In this document: piece after piece, positions 1-8,807 of the stretch
Numbering within the stretch: the first letter of the stretch is position 1
Layout of the letters: each line of letters opens with the position of its first letter
From: Belliella pelovolcani
GTDB taxonomy: Bacteria; Bacteroidota; Bacteroidia; Cytophagales; Cyclobacteriaceae
Assembly: GCF_900156785.1 (NCBI RefSeq)
Contig: NZ_FTOP01000005.1
Location: 62,001 to 126,000, forward strand
Length of the DNA: 64,000 nt
Direction of reading: 5' to 3'
Notes under the pieces: generated by a model
Told to the model about the DNA's origin: nothing
The model's database searches: none
The model's input: the letters and a program-made list of their open reading frames with translations, nothing else
Position numbers and translations under genes: made by a program

Positions 1-375
1 GGTGGGGAGCAGGTCATCACAGTGGTAGGCTGTGGAGGCAATAGAGATAAGACCAAGCGCCCAGTTATGGCTAAAATCGCCACAAACCTCAGTGATAAAG
101 TCATCTTGACTTCAGATAATCCACGTGATGAAGAGCCTATGGCAATCCTTAGAGAGATGGAAGCTGGCGTCAATCCGGTAGACTTCAAGAAGACCATCAT
201 CATCGAAGATCGCAGAGAAGCCATCAAGACTGCTTGTGTCATGTCCAACCCTGGTGACATCATTTTAGTCGCTGGCAAGGGGCATGAGACTTATCAGGAA
301 ATCAAAGGAGTAAAACATCCTTTTGATGACCGAGCTATAGTGAAAGATTTACTCAACCTTTTGAATAAAAGCTAA
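1..375 (+). CDS. murE: MurE C-terminal part (UDP-MurNAc-tripeptide synthetase), cut by window edge
   Basis: The reading frame is open from base 1, so this is the 3' end of a gene that starts outside the window. The product ligates the third stem-peptide amino acid onto UDP-MurNAc-L-Ala-D-Glu in the cytoplasm, using ATP. Visible are the [12 protein letters not shown] stretch typical of the C-terminal Mur ligase domain and [10 protein letters not shown]. The DNPR motif is the family signature for meso-diaminopimelate as substrate, so a DAP-type peptidoglycan is inferred. The GKGHE motif near the end is also typical. mraY follows after 3 bases, so the two are surely cotranscribed. Only about 124 residues are seen; the first ATG inside the window (22) is not the start. 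Confidence 0.95.
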   Translation, partial: GGEQVITVVGCGGNRDKTKRPVMAKIATNLSDKVILTSDNPRDEEPMAILREMEAGVNPVDFKKTIIIEDRREAIKTACVMSNPGDIILVAGKGHETYQEIKGVKHPFDDRAIVKDLLNLLNKS

Positions 376-378
376 AAG

Positions 379-1590
379 ATGTTATACCCGATTTTTGAAT
401 ATTTCGACAAAGTATTGGATATCCCTGGCACCGGGGTGTTTCGCTATATCTCCTTCAGGGCAGGGATGGCGGCACTCTTGTCATTGATCATCACGATTAC
501 TTTTGGAAAAAACATCATCGATTGGATTCGCAATAAGCAGATTGGCGAGACGGTAAGAGACCTCGGTCTAGAAGGTCAGCAAGAGAAAAAAGGTACCCCA
601 ACCATGGGCGGATTGATGATCATGGCCGGTATCATCATTCCTACTTTGCTTTTTGCCAATGTCAATAATGTTTACATCATTCTTTTGCTGATTACTACCG
701 TTTGGTTGGGCGGAATAGGCTTTTTGGATGATTATATCAAAGTATTTAGGAAAAATAAGGATGGACTTGCAGGTAGGTTCAAGATTGTGGGTCAGGTTGT
801 CATTGGGATAGTAGTAGGTGCTACACTGTACTTTCACGATGGCGTAGTGGTAAGAGAGTTTACCAATCCAGTATCTATCGAGGAAGGTGTTGTAGAGACA
901 CCTGCCTTCAAAGACGTGAAGACAATGAAGACCACCATCCCATTTATGAAAAACAATGAGCTCAATTATGAGCGCATATTTGGATTCTTGGGTGAGGCTG
1001 CTACACCTATTTTCTACATCCTGATCGTGATTTTCATTGTGACTGCGGTATCCAACGGAGCCAATATCACAGATGGAATAGATGGATTGGCCGCAGGGAC
1101 TTCGGCCATCATAGGGCTCACCATTGCAATCTTTGCCTACATATCTGGCAACGCCATTTTCTCCCAATACCTGAATGTCTTTTTCATTCCTAATTCTGGT
1201 GAGTTGGTGATTTTCTGTGCGGCTTTTGTCGGAGCTTGTGTAGGTTTCCTTTGGTACAACGCTTACCCAGCGCAGGTGTTTATGGGAGATACAGGAAGCT
1301 TGATGCTGGGTGGTGTGATTGCAGTATTGTCTTTGACGCTGAGAAAGGAACTGTTGATTCCTGTTTTGTGTGGGATTTTCGTGATTGAGAATGCTTCTGT
1401 GATTATCCAGGTGTCCTATTTCAAATACACCAAAAAGAAATATGGTGAAGGTAGAAGGGTCTTTTTGATGTCCCCATTACACCACCATTATCAAAAGAAA
1501 AATATTCATGAAGCTAAGATTGTGACCAGATTTTGGATCATCGGGATCCTATTGGCGATCATCACCTTAGCAACTTTGAAATTGAGATAA
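379..1590 (+). CDS. mraY: Phospho-MurNAc-pentapeptide transferase MraY
   Basis: Integral membrane enzyme that transfers phospho-MurNAc-pentapeptide from UDP to undecaprenyl phosphate, making lipid I. The 403 residues contain the family hallmarks in order: GTPTMGG near residue 73, GFLDDYIKV around 114, [10 protein letters not shown] around 230, [12 protein letters not shown] around 305 and PLHHHYQ around 366, with about ten hydrophobic segments between them. It is some 40 residues longer than the E. coli protein because of a hydrophilic insertion around residues 150-200, which I associate with Bacteroidota MraY. It sits 3 bases after murE and 1 base before murD, within the dcw operon. Confidence 0.97.
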   Translation: MLYPIFEYFDKVLDIPGTGVFRYISFRAGMAALLSLIITITFGKNIIDWIRNKQIGETVRDLGLEGQQEKKGTPTMGGLMIMAGIIIPTLLFANVNNVYIILLLITTVWLGGIGFLDDYIKVFRKNKDGLAGRFKIVGQVVIGIVVGATLYFHDGVVVREFTNPVSIEEGVVETPAFKDVKTMKTTIPFMKNNELNYERIFGFLGEAATPIFYILIVIFIVTAVSNGANITDGIDGLAAGTSAIIGLTIAIFAYISGNAIFSQYLNVFFIPNSGELVIFCAAFVGACVGFLWYNAYPAQVFMGDTGSLMLGGVIAVLSLTLRKELLIPVLCGIFVIENASVIIQVSYFKYTKKKYGEGRRVFLMSPLHHHYQKKNIHEAKIVTRFWIIGILLAIITLATLKLR

Positions 1591-1591
1591 A

Positions 1592-2947
1592 ATGAGCAAA
1601 AAGATAGTCATACTAGGCGCAGGCGAAAGCGGATTGGGAGCAGCATTGCTCGCCAAGCAGCAGGGCTATGCCGTGTGGGTATCTGATATGGGCAATATCT
1701 CTGAGTCTCGCAAAGTACAGCTCCATGCTGCTAATATTCCATTTGAAGAAGGGAAGCATACTGAAGCAGAAATCCTCAGTGCGGATGAAATTATCAAAAG
1801 TCCGGGGATTCCCAATAAAGCTCCAATCGTCAAACTAGCCTTAGAAAAAGGAATTCCGGTGATTGATGAGTTGGAGTTTGCTGCTAGGTATTCCAAGGGA
1901 AAAGTGATTGCCATCACAGGCACTAATGGTAAGACGACGACTACGCTATTGACCTATCATCTTCTTCAGAAAGCTGGATATGATGTTGGCCTAGCGGGGA
2001 ATGTAGGACAAAGCTGGGCTGGTCAATTGGTCGATGGAGACAAAGCTTGGTGGGTGTTAGAAGTGAGTAGCTTTCAGATTGATGGTTTCTTGAGCTTTAA
2101 GCCCAATGTGGCCATCTTGACCAACATCACAGCTGATCATTTGGATCGTTACGATTACCAATTGGATAAATACATCGCTTCCAAAGTATCGCTCTTTAAG
2201 AATATGGATGCTGATGACTTGGCGATTGTGAATGGAGACGACTTAAACGTCCACAATGGACTGCTCAAGGCTCCGGTAAAAGCTCAGCTGGCTAAGTTCT
2301 CCATTGAACAAGCGCAAGCGTTTGGTGCATATTATGATGGAGAAGTGATAGCTATTCAAGGTGATCAGCATTTCAATATTGATATTTTGAATATCAATTT
2401 GAACGGTAAGCACAACATGCAAAATGCCATGTGTGCGATCTTGGCAGCTACCGCTGCGGGAATCAAACCTGATACAATCAAAAAAGCTTTGGCTGATTTT
2501 CAAAATGCTCCCCACCGCATGGAATGGGTAGCAGAGATCAATCAAGTGGCATTTGTAAATGATAGCAAAGGAACCAATGTAGATGCGACAATTTATGCAT
2601 TGGAGAGCTTTGGAAACAAATTAGTCTGGATCGCTGGTGGTGTTGACAAGGGCAATGATTACACCGTGCTTTATCCATTAGTTGAAGAGAATGTAAAAGC
2701 TTTGATCTGTTTGGGTACGGACAATGAGAAATTGAAAGCAGCTTTTGCTGGTAGAATCCAAACGATAAGAGAAACTGAAGATATCGCACAAGCAGTTGCT
2801 TGGGGCTTGGAGCTTGGGGAAAGAGGATCCGTGGTATTGCTTTCGCCCGCATGTGCCAGTTTCGATCTTTTCAAAAATTATGAAGATCGTGGAGAGCAGT
2901 TCAAAGCGGCAGTGATTGCGCTAACAAAAGAAAAAGTCAAATCATGA
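1592..2947 (+). CDS. murD: UDP-MurNAc-L-alanine:D-glutamate ligase MurD
   Basis: Cytoplasmic ATP-dependent ligase adding D-glutamate to UDP-MurNAc-L-Ala. The 451-residue protein has an N-terminal Rossmann-like domain (ILGAGESGLGAALLA), the Mur ligase P-loop ITGTNGKTTTT near residue 108, the central NITADHLDR motif and a C-terminal domain with NDSKGTNVDA and LLSPACASFD. Length and motif order are standard for MurD. The stop overlaps the ftsW start by 4 bases (ATGA), indicating translational coupling inside the dcw cluster. Confidence 0.97.
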   Translation: MSKKIVILGAGESGLGAALLAKQQGYAVWVSDMGNISESRKVQLHAANIPFEEGKHTEAEILSADEIIKSPGIPNKAPIVKLALEKGIPVIDELEFAARYSKGKVIAITGTNGKTTTTLLTYHLLQKAGYDVGLAGNVGQSWAGQLVDGDKAWWVLEVSSFQIDGFLSFKPNVAILTNITADHLDRYDYQLDKYIASKVSLFKNMDADDLAIVNGDDLNVHNGLLKAPVKAQLAKFSIEQAQAFGAYYDGEVIAIQGDQHFNIDILNINLNGKHNMQNAMCAILAATAAGIKPDTIKKALADFQNAPHRMEWVAEINQVAFVNDSKGTNVDATIYALESFGNKLVWIAGGVDKGNDYTVLYPLVEENVKALICLGTDNEKLKAAFAGRIQTIRETEDIAQAVAWGLELGERGSVVLLSPACASFDLFKNYEDRGEQFKAAVIALTKEKVKS

Positions 2948-4116
2948 ATAAGGCCAAGGAATTTATAGATAGAAATCTCAAGGGTGACCCAATTATTTGG
3001 GCTATTGTGATCCTATTGTCTATCATCAGTATTCTGGTGGTCTATTCAGCGACAGGTACTTTGGCTTACAAATACAAGGGAGGTAATACCGAGACCTATA
3101 TCGTCAAGCATGCCTTTTTGGTATTCTTGAGCTTGGGAGTGATGTGGGCTGTACATAAGATTCCATATAAGACCTTCGGTATTATTGGGAAGCTCTTGTT
3201 ATTCGTTTCTGTACCATTGTTGATTTTTACTTACTTCTTCGGTTCCAACATCAATGACGCGAATAGGTGGTTGACCATTCCGGTCATAGATCAGGCGTTT
3301 CAGCCATCAGATCTTGCCAAACTTGCGCTGATAGCTACTTTGGCAAGTTTTCTTGCAGGAAAGCAACGGAACATCCGAGATTTCAAAAACACTTTCATTC
3401 CAGTGATGATCGCAGTTGGTGTCATTTGTGGATTAATCGGTATTGCCAACATGTCTACAGCAGTTTTGTTATTGGTGACTTGTTTGCTTTTGATGTTTAT
3501 AGGAAGAGTTCCGATGCGATACACATTTCTAATTGTGATGGTAGGGATGTTGGCTTTGACTGCGGCAGTATTCTTCGGTCAGCGCGGGGGGACTTTTGTA
3601 TCTAGGATAGAGAATTTTATTTCTGGTGAGGAGATCCCTTATCAGGCAGAGCAATCATATATCGCTATTTCCACAGGAGGGATCACTGGAAAGGGGCCAG
3701 GTAATTCGGAACAGCGCAATTCATTGCCCCACCCTTACTCTGATTTTATCTATGCGATCATTATTGAAGAATATGGATTAGTTGGCGGTGGTGGCGTATT
3801 GCTGCTTTACCTAGCCTTATTATACAGAGGCATGCGCATCGTCGCTTCCTCTACAAAGCCTTTCGGTGGATTGCTATCTGCGGGATTGAGCTTCGCCCTT
3901 GTTTTGCAAGCCATGGTCAATATGGCAGTAGCGGTTGGTCTTGGGCCGATTACAGGATTACCACTTCCATTGCTAAGTATGGGAGGAACCTCTTTGATAT
4001 TTACTGGATTTTCCTTGGGGATTATCCTTAGTGTCAGCCGTGGAGACCATGAAGATGCAGAAGCACCAATAGTAGAAGGCAACAACAGACCAAGAAGAGC
4101 ATTTCAACCAGCCTAA
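2944..4116 (+). CDS. ftsW: Lipid II polymerase / SEDS division protein FtsW
   Basis: SEDS-family membrane glycosyltransferase that polymerises septal peptidoglycan with its partner class B PBP (FtsI, expected upstream of murE outside the window). The 390 residues hold about ten hydrophobic segments. Hallmarks are the periplasmic SYIAISTGGITGKGPGNS loop, the HPYSDFIYAIIIEEYGL motif and the C-terminal GLPLPLLSMGGTS. It overlaps murD by 4 bases. The murG reading frame that follows is in the same phase, separated by two stop codons (4114-4116 and 4120-4122). Confidence 0.96.
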   Translation: MNKAKEFIDRNLKGDPIIWAIVILLSIISILVVYSATGTLAYKYKGGNTETYIVKHAFLVFLSLGVMWAVHKIPYKTFGIIGKLLLFVSVPLLIFTYFFGSNINDANRWLTIPVIDQAFQPSDLAKLALIATLASFLAGKQRNIRDFKNTFIPVMIAVGVICGLIGIANMSTAVLLLVTCLLLMFIGRVPMRYTFLIVMVGMLALTAAVFFGQRGGTFVSRIENFISGEEIPYQAEQSYIAISTGGITGKGPGNSEQRNSLPHPYSDFIYAIIIEEYGLVGGGGVLLLYLALLYRGMRIVASSTKPFGGLLSAGLSFALVLQAMVNMAVAVGLGPITGLPLPLLSMGGTSLIFTGFSLGIILSVSRGDHEDAEAPIVEGNNRPRRAFQPA

Positions 4117-4155
4117 ACATAAAGCACTATCAAAAAGAAAAGAACATATAGCATC

Positions 4156-5238
4156 ATGATCAGCGGTGGCGGTACTGGAGGGCATATTTACCCTGCGATT
4201 GCCATAGCCAATGCCTGGAAATCCAAATATCCAGACAGTGATTTTCTATTTGTGGGTGCCGAAGGTAAAATGGAAATGCAGAAGGTGCCAGAGGCTGGCT
4301 ACCGCATAGAGGGATTGAAAGTGGCTGGACTTCAGAGAAGTCTTAGCTTATCCAACTTAAGTTTTCCATTCAAGCTCCTAGGAAGTCTCAGCAGGGCAAA
4401 GCAATTGCTCAAAGATTTTCAACCAGATGTAGTCGTAGGTGTAGGAGGCTATGCAAGTGGTCCATTATTGTTTGCAGCGCAGAACAAAGGAATCCCAACA
4501 TTACTTCAGGAGCAAAATTCTTACGCAGGCTTGACCAATAAGCTTTTGTCCAAGAGGGCGAAGAAAATATGTGTGGCTTATCCGAATATGGAGCAATTTT
4601 TCCCTGCGGATAGACTGATCTACACAGGCAACCCAGTCAGAAAAGATATCATGGAGTTGGAGGGGAAAAGGGATCAGGCAATGGTACATTTTGGGCTTGT
4701 TGAAGAACGAAAGACGCTCTTGGTACTAGGAGGAAGTCTAGGAGCTCGTACGATCAATCAAGCTGTATTGACTGAGATGGGAGCTTTTGAGCGAGCTGGC
4801 TATCAGGTATTATGGCAGTGTGGTAAATTTTATTTTGCTGATATGTCTGCTCAAGTGGCTGCGTCTGGATTGAAGCATATCCACGTGAGGGAATTTATCC
4901 GAGAGATGGATTTGGCTTATGCTTCAGCAGATGTGGTGGTATCTAGGGCTGGAGCGCTTTCAGTATCTGAGTTGAGTTTGGTAGGCAAGCCGGTGGTGTT
5001 TATCCCTTCGCCCAATGTAGCCGAGGATCATCAGACCAAGAATGCCATGGCCTATGTCTCTCAAGACGCAGCCGTCTTACTCAAAGATGCAGATGCAATC
5101 GGAAGCTTGAAGGCTACTGTAGACAGCATCACCAATGATGAAGAGAAGGCCAAAGAATTGGCTCAAAACATAAAAAAATTAGCAAAACCAGAAGCTGCCG
5201 CGGCTATCGTGGAAGCCATAGCAGCATTGATCCCATGA
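4156..5238 (+). CDS. murG: Lipid II synthase MurG (start codon uncertain)
   Basis: GT-B fold glycosyltransferase at the inner membrane face that adds GlcNAc from UDP-GlcNAc to lipid I. Seen are the N-terminal loop GGGTGGHIYP, the NSYAGLTNK region, LLVLGGSLGARTIN opening the second domain and the donor-site stretch VVSRAGALSVSELSLVGKP. The first ATG is at 4156, but it would place the start only three residues before the glycine loop and remove the usual first beta strand. The frame stays open upstream to the stop at 4120-4122 and encodes KKKRTYSI directly before the Met, a credible native N terminus. No ATG, GTG or TTG lies in that stretch, so an ATC start (4129) is possible. The end overlaps murC by 4 bases. 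Confidence 0.95.
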   Translation: MISGGGTGGHIYPAIAIANAWKSKYPDSDFLFVGAEGKMEMQKVPEAGYRIEGLKVAGLQRSLSLSNLSFPFKLLGSLSRAKQLLKDFQPDVVVGVGGYASGPLLFAAQNKGIPTLLQEQNSYAGLTNKLLSKRAKKICVAYPNMEQFFPADRLIYTGNPVRKDIMELEGKRDQAMVHFGLVEERKTLLVLGGSLGARTINQAVLTEMGAFERAGYQVLWQCGKFYFADMSAQVAASGLKHIHVREFIREMDLAYASADVVVSRAGALSVSELSLVGKPVVFIPSPNVAEDHQTKNAMAYVSQDAAVLLKDADAIGSLKATVDSITNDEEKAKELAQNIKKLAKPEAAAAIVEAIAALIP

Positions 5239-6629
5239 AGTTGAATCACCTACATAGCGTCCATTTTCTTGGTATCGGTGGTATCGGTATGAGTGCCTTG
5301 GCGAGATACTTCAACCACTTGGGTATACCTGTGTCTGGCTATGATAAGACGCCTTCACCGCTTACGGAAAAGTTAGCTTCAGAAGGGATGCAAATCAGCT
5401 TTTTGGATAGCGTAGCTGAAGTGCCAGCTCGTGTTAAAGCCAATAAGGAAAACACGCTAATTGTGTGGACTCCTGCCATGCCAAAGGATTCTGAGCAGTT
5501 GAATTTCTTTAGAAATGAAGGCTATGCACTGCATAAGCGTGCAGCAGTTCTTGGGATGATTACAGCTAATATGCCGACCATCGCGGTCGCTGGGACTCAC
5601 GGTAAGACGACTACCTCGTCAATGGTGGCGCATCTATTGAAATCTGGTGGCGAAAATATCGCGGCATTCTTAGGAGGGATTACTCAAAACTATCAGAGCA
5701 ACCTGATTCTCCATGACGAGCAGGCTGGAGCATCTACTGTAGTGGTTGAAGCGGATGAATTTGATCGATCTTTCCTTCATCTACACCCCAATACAGCAGT
5801 GCTGACAAGTGCAGATGCCGATCATTTGGATATTTATGGTGATGATCAAGTGATGATGGATGGGTTTAGAGCTTTCTTAGACTTGATTGCCCCTGACGGG
5901 AAATTATACATTCAGTCCAAGGCTTACGAGAAATTGGCTAAGTCGGACTTTGGAACAGTCAAAGTAACCAAATACGGCGTCAAAGCTGGAGAAATACAAG
6001 CTGAGAACGTCAAGGCTTTGCCGGGGTATTTCAGTTTTGATTTTGTCAAAGGGTCAAAAAGAATCAATAGCCTTGAACTGAGAATGCCTGGCTTCCACAA
6101 TGTGGAGAACGCATTGGCAGCGATAGCGATTGCTTTGGATTACGGCTTGACTGAGGATAAAATTACAGCAGGATTGCGGTCATTCAGAGGAGTGAAGCGC
6201 AGGTTTGAAATACACGTGCAAGAGGATAGCCAGGTCTATATCGATGACTATGCACACCATCCAGAGGAGATATCAGCCTTTTTGGGATCGGTTAGGGCCA
6301 TGTATCCTTCAAAGCGACTGACAGCTATCTTTCAGCCGCACCTGTTCACAAGGACAAGGGACTTTGCAGCAGGATTTTCAGAAAGTTTGTCCTTAGCGGA
6401 TGAAGTGATTCTCTTGGATATCTATCCTGCAAGGGAATTGCCAATCGCAGGAGTGACTTCAGAAATGCTGCTAGCTGATATCAGTGCTGATAAGAAATCC
6501 TTGCAAAGTAAGGAAGCGATCTTGGATTACCTGAATGCCAATAGACCAGAAGTATTGGTCACCATTGGTGCAGGAGATATTGACAGATTAGTAGAACCGA
6601 TAGCTAAATGTATGAGAGATGAAAACTAG
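5235..6629 (+). CDS. murC: UDP-MurNAc:L-alanine ligase MurC
   Basis: Cytoplasmic ATP-dependent ligase adding the first stem-peptide residue, L-alanine, to UDP-MurNAc. The 464 residues show the N-terminal HFLGIGGIGMSALAR motif, the P-loop AGTHGKTTTSSMVA around 116, EADEFDRSF around 174, DADHLDIY and the C-terminal DDYAHHPEEI. Length fits the family. The ATGA overlap with murG and the 11-base overlap with ftsQ place it in the same transcript. Confidence 0.97.
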   Translation: MKLNHLHSVHFLGIGGIGMSALARYFNHLGIPVSGYDKTPSPLTEKLASEGMQISFLDSVAEVPARVKANKENTLIVWTPAMPKDSEQLNFFRNEGYALHKRAAVLGMITANMPTIAVAGTHGKTTTSSMVAHLLKSGGENIAAFLGGITQNYQSNLILHDEQAGASTVVVEADEFDRSFLHLHPNTAVLTSADADHLDIYGDDQVMMDGFRAFLDLIAPDGKLYIQSKAYEKLAKSDFGTVKVTKYGVKAGEIQAENVKALPGYFSFDFVKGSKRINSLELRMPGFHNVENALAAIAIALDYGLTEDKITAGLRSFRGVKRRFEIHVQEDSQVYIDDYAHHPEEISAFLGSVRAMYPSKRLTAIFQPHLFTRTRDFAAGFSESLSLADEVILLDIYPARELPIAGVTSEMLLADISADKKSLQSKEAILDYLNANRPEVLVTIGAGDIDRLVEPIAKCMRDEN

Positions 6630-7374
6630 AACGAAAAAGACGATCGTTTTTAGCCTCTTGGTCATGGTGCTGGCAGGCTTCATCGGATTTGTAGAGAAGC
6701 AAAGTGCAGATAAGCGTCTCAATCAGGTGCATATCAAAGTAAACCCAATCGCTGACGTGTATTTTGTGGATGAAAAAGATTTGCTTCAAAGATTAGAGAC
6801 AGAGTTTCCGCTGTTGAAGACAGGTGTTTTGGTTAGTGAAGTAAACCTCAATCAACTTGAGAAAAAGGTTGAGAGTCATCCTTTTGTAAAAAATGCAGAA
6901 GTCTTTAGTGATTTGAAAGGGAATATCTGGGTAGAAATAGATCAACACAAGCCCATGGCTAGAATTGTACGACCTATGGCAGCGGACGGCTACATTTCTA
7001 CTGAGGGGGTCATCTTACCTACTTCGCCCAAGTACACCACGCGAGTATTGACACTAGAGGGTAGTTATGCTGAGCGCTTGCTGCAAGAGCAAAAGTTAGG
7101 AGTAGAGCACCAAGGCCTGATGGACTTGATCAGATTTATTGAGAAAGATGAGTTTTGGAAAGCTCAGATCACGGGTTTGGAGCTCAACAGAAAAAATGAT
7201 ATCCGCATGTACCAGCAAGTAGGCAAGCAGGTGATAGAGTTTGGGGCAGCGGAGCAGATTGAAGAGAAATTTAAGAAGATAGCACTCTTCTATAATGAGA
7301 TTCTACCTGCCAAAGGTTGGAATACATACAGCAGAGTGAATGTAAAATATAAGGATCAAATCATTTGTGAATAA
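6619..7374 (+). CDS. ftsQ: Cell division protein FtsQ/DivIB-like
   Basis: Bitopic division protein of 251 residues: a short basic cytoplasmic tail, one transmembrane segment at about residues 8-25, and a periplasmic part with a POTRA-like domain (DVYFVDEKDLLQRL onwards) followed by the FtsQ domain. FtsQ links early and late divisome proteins. Sequence similarity across FtsQ is low, so the call rests on topology, length and position between murC and ftsA, which is the canonical dcw order. The ATG at 6619 lies inside the end of murC. Confidence 0.9.
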   Translation: MKTRTKKTIVFSLLVMVLAGFIGFVEKQSADKRLNQVHIKVNPIADVYFVDEKDLLQRLETEFPLLKTGVLVSEVNLNQLEKKVESHPFVKNAEVFSDLKGNIWVEIDQHKPMARIVRPMAADGYISTEGVILPTSPKYTTRVLTLEGSYAERLLQEQKLGVEHQGLMDLIRFIEKDEFWKAQITGLELNRKNDIRMYQQVGKQVIEFGAAEQIEEKFKKIALFYNEILPAKGWNTYSRVNVKYKDQIICE

Positions 7375-7378
7375 TTGA

Positions 7379-8704
7379 ATGGCTATGGAAAATGACAAAT
7401 TAATCGTCGGTTTAGACATCGGAACCACCAAGATCTGCGCAATCATCGGGCGTAAGAATGAATTTGGAAAACTAGAAGTACTCGGTATGGGCAAGGCTGT
7501 CTCTGATGGGGTCATCAGAGGAATCGTGACCAATATCGATAAGACTGTCAACGCCATTCAAAAGGCAGTGCAGGATGCTTCTGATATGGCGGATGTAGAT
7601 ATCGCAGAGGTGATTGTCGGCATAGCTGGACAGCATATCAAGAGCACTGTGCACCATGGCGTGACTTTTCGCAAGGCCAACGAGGATGAGATCACTGTCG
7701 AGGATGTCAGAAGGCTCTCCAATGATATGGAGAACATCGTCGTGCCTCCAGGGAATTCTATCATTCACGTGATGCCTCAGGATTATACGGTGGATTATGA
7801 AGATGGCATCAAAGATCCAGTAGGGATGTCAGGTTCTAGACTTGAAGCTGATTTCCATATCATCACTGCGCAGACCACTGCTATCAACAATATCAATAGA
7901 TGTGTAAAGAGAGCAAGCTTGATCTCCAAAGACCTGATCCTTGAACCTTTGGCAAGCTCACTTTCAGTATTGAGTGATATCGATAAAGAAGCAGGTGTGT
8001 GCTTGGTAGATATTGGAGGTGGAACTACAGATATAGCCATATTCTACGACAATATCATCAGACATACAGCGGTGATTCCTTTGGGAGGAAATATCATCAC
8101 TACAGATATCAAAGAGGGATGCATGGTCCTGCATCACCAAGCAGAATTATTGAAGACAAAATTTGGAAAAGCCATAGCCGAAGAAGCCAACCCAAATGAA
8201 ATCGTCTCTATTCCTGGCTTAAGAAATAGACCGCCGAAAGAGATTTCTATCAAAAACTTAGCTGCCATCATCCAAGCTAGAATGGAAGAGATCATTGAGT
8301 ATGTACAAAACGAACTCGTAGCCAGTGGACATTACAAAAAGCTAGCAGGAGGAATTGTCCTGACAGGTGGAGGATCTCAACTACAAGGTGTAGCTCAGCT
8401 ATTTGAGTACATGACTGGACTAGATACCAGAATAGGTTATCCAAATGAGCACCTTGGTAAGTGTAAGATTGAAGAAGTAAAGAGTCCAATGTACGCTACT
8501 ACGGTAGGATTGGTATTGGCTGGCTTCAAGTCTATCGATGATAGGGATACGCAATATAACGAAAGAACCAAGCAGGTAAAGGAGCATGAAATGAATGTCA
8601 GGACTTCAAAAGTGGTGGCGTCAGGAGATAACCTCTTTTCCAACATTCGCAATAGACTCAAAGACATGATCGGTAGTGATATCGATGAAGATAGTAATTA
8701 CTAG
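7379..8704 (+). CDS. ftsA: Cell division protein FtsA
   Basis: Actin-like ATPase that tethers FtsZ to the membrane. The 441 residues begin with the actin-fold phosphate-1 motif VGLDIGTTKICAIIG, followed by the 1C domain region, VCLVDIGGGTTDIAIF around 203-218 and VLTGGGSQLQG around 330. The C terminus (FSNIRNRLKDMIGSDID) could form the amphipathic membrane-binding helix. It starts 4 bases after ftsQ and is followed by a 103-base gap with a stem-loop before ftsZ. Confidence 0.96.
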   Translation: MAMENDKLIVGLDIGTTKICAIIGRKNEFGKLEVLGMGKAVSDGVIRGIVTNIDKTVNAIQKAVQDASDMADVDIAEVIVGIAGQHIKSTVHHGVTFRKANEDEITVEDVRRLSNDMENIVVPPGNSIIHVMPQDYTVDYEDGIKDPVGMSGSRLEADFHIITAQTTAINNINRCVKRASLISKDLILEPLASSLSVLSDIDKEAGVCLVDIGGGTTDIAIFYDNIIRHTAVIPLGGNIITTDIKEGCMVLHHQAELLKTKFGKAIAEEANPNEIVSIPGLRNRPPKEISIKNLAAIIQARMEEIIEYVQNELVASGHYKKLAGGIVLTGGGSQLQGVAQLFEYMTGLDTRIGYPNEHLGKCKIEEVKSPMYATTVGLVLAGFKSIDDRDTQYNERTKQVKEHEMNVRTSKVVASGDNLFSNIRNRLKDMIGSDIDEDSNY

Positions 8705-8719
8705 GGCTTATCGAATTGT

Positions 8720-8752
8720 GGGGAGTTGATCGGTCTTACTGTTCAATTCCCC
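8720..8752 (+). other. Stem-loop between ftsA and ftsZ
   Basis: Arms 8720-8729 (ggggagttga) and 8743-8752 (tcaattcccc) pair over 10 bp with one G-U pair and a 13-nt loop. No T-run follows, so it is not a clean intrinsic terminator. It could act as a processing, stability or attenuation element that sets the FtsZ:FtsA ratio, but this is inference only. Confidence 0.5.
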
Positions 8753-8807
8753 CTTGATCAAGCGCTGAAACATATGAAAAACAAGTTCACCAACAAATAA
8801 TTTCAAA

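Noticed and set aside
568-1167. 199-codon open frame antisense to mraY
   Set aside because: It lies wholly inside a highly conserved gene and its translation has no family features; a shadow of codon bias.
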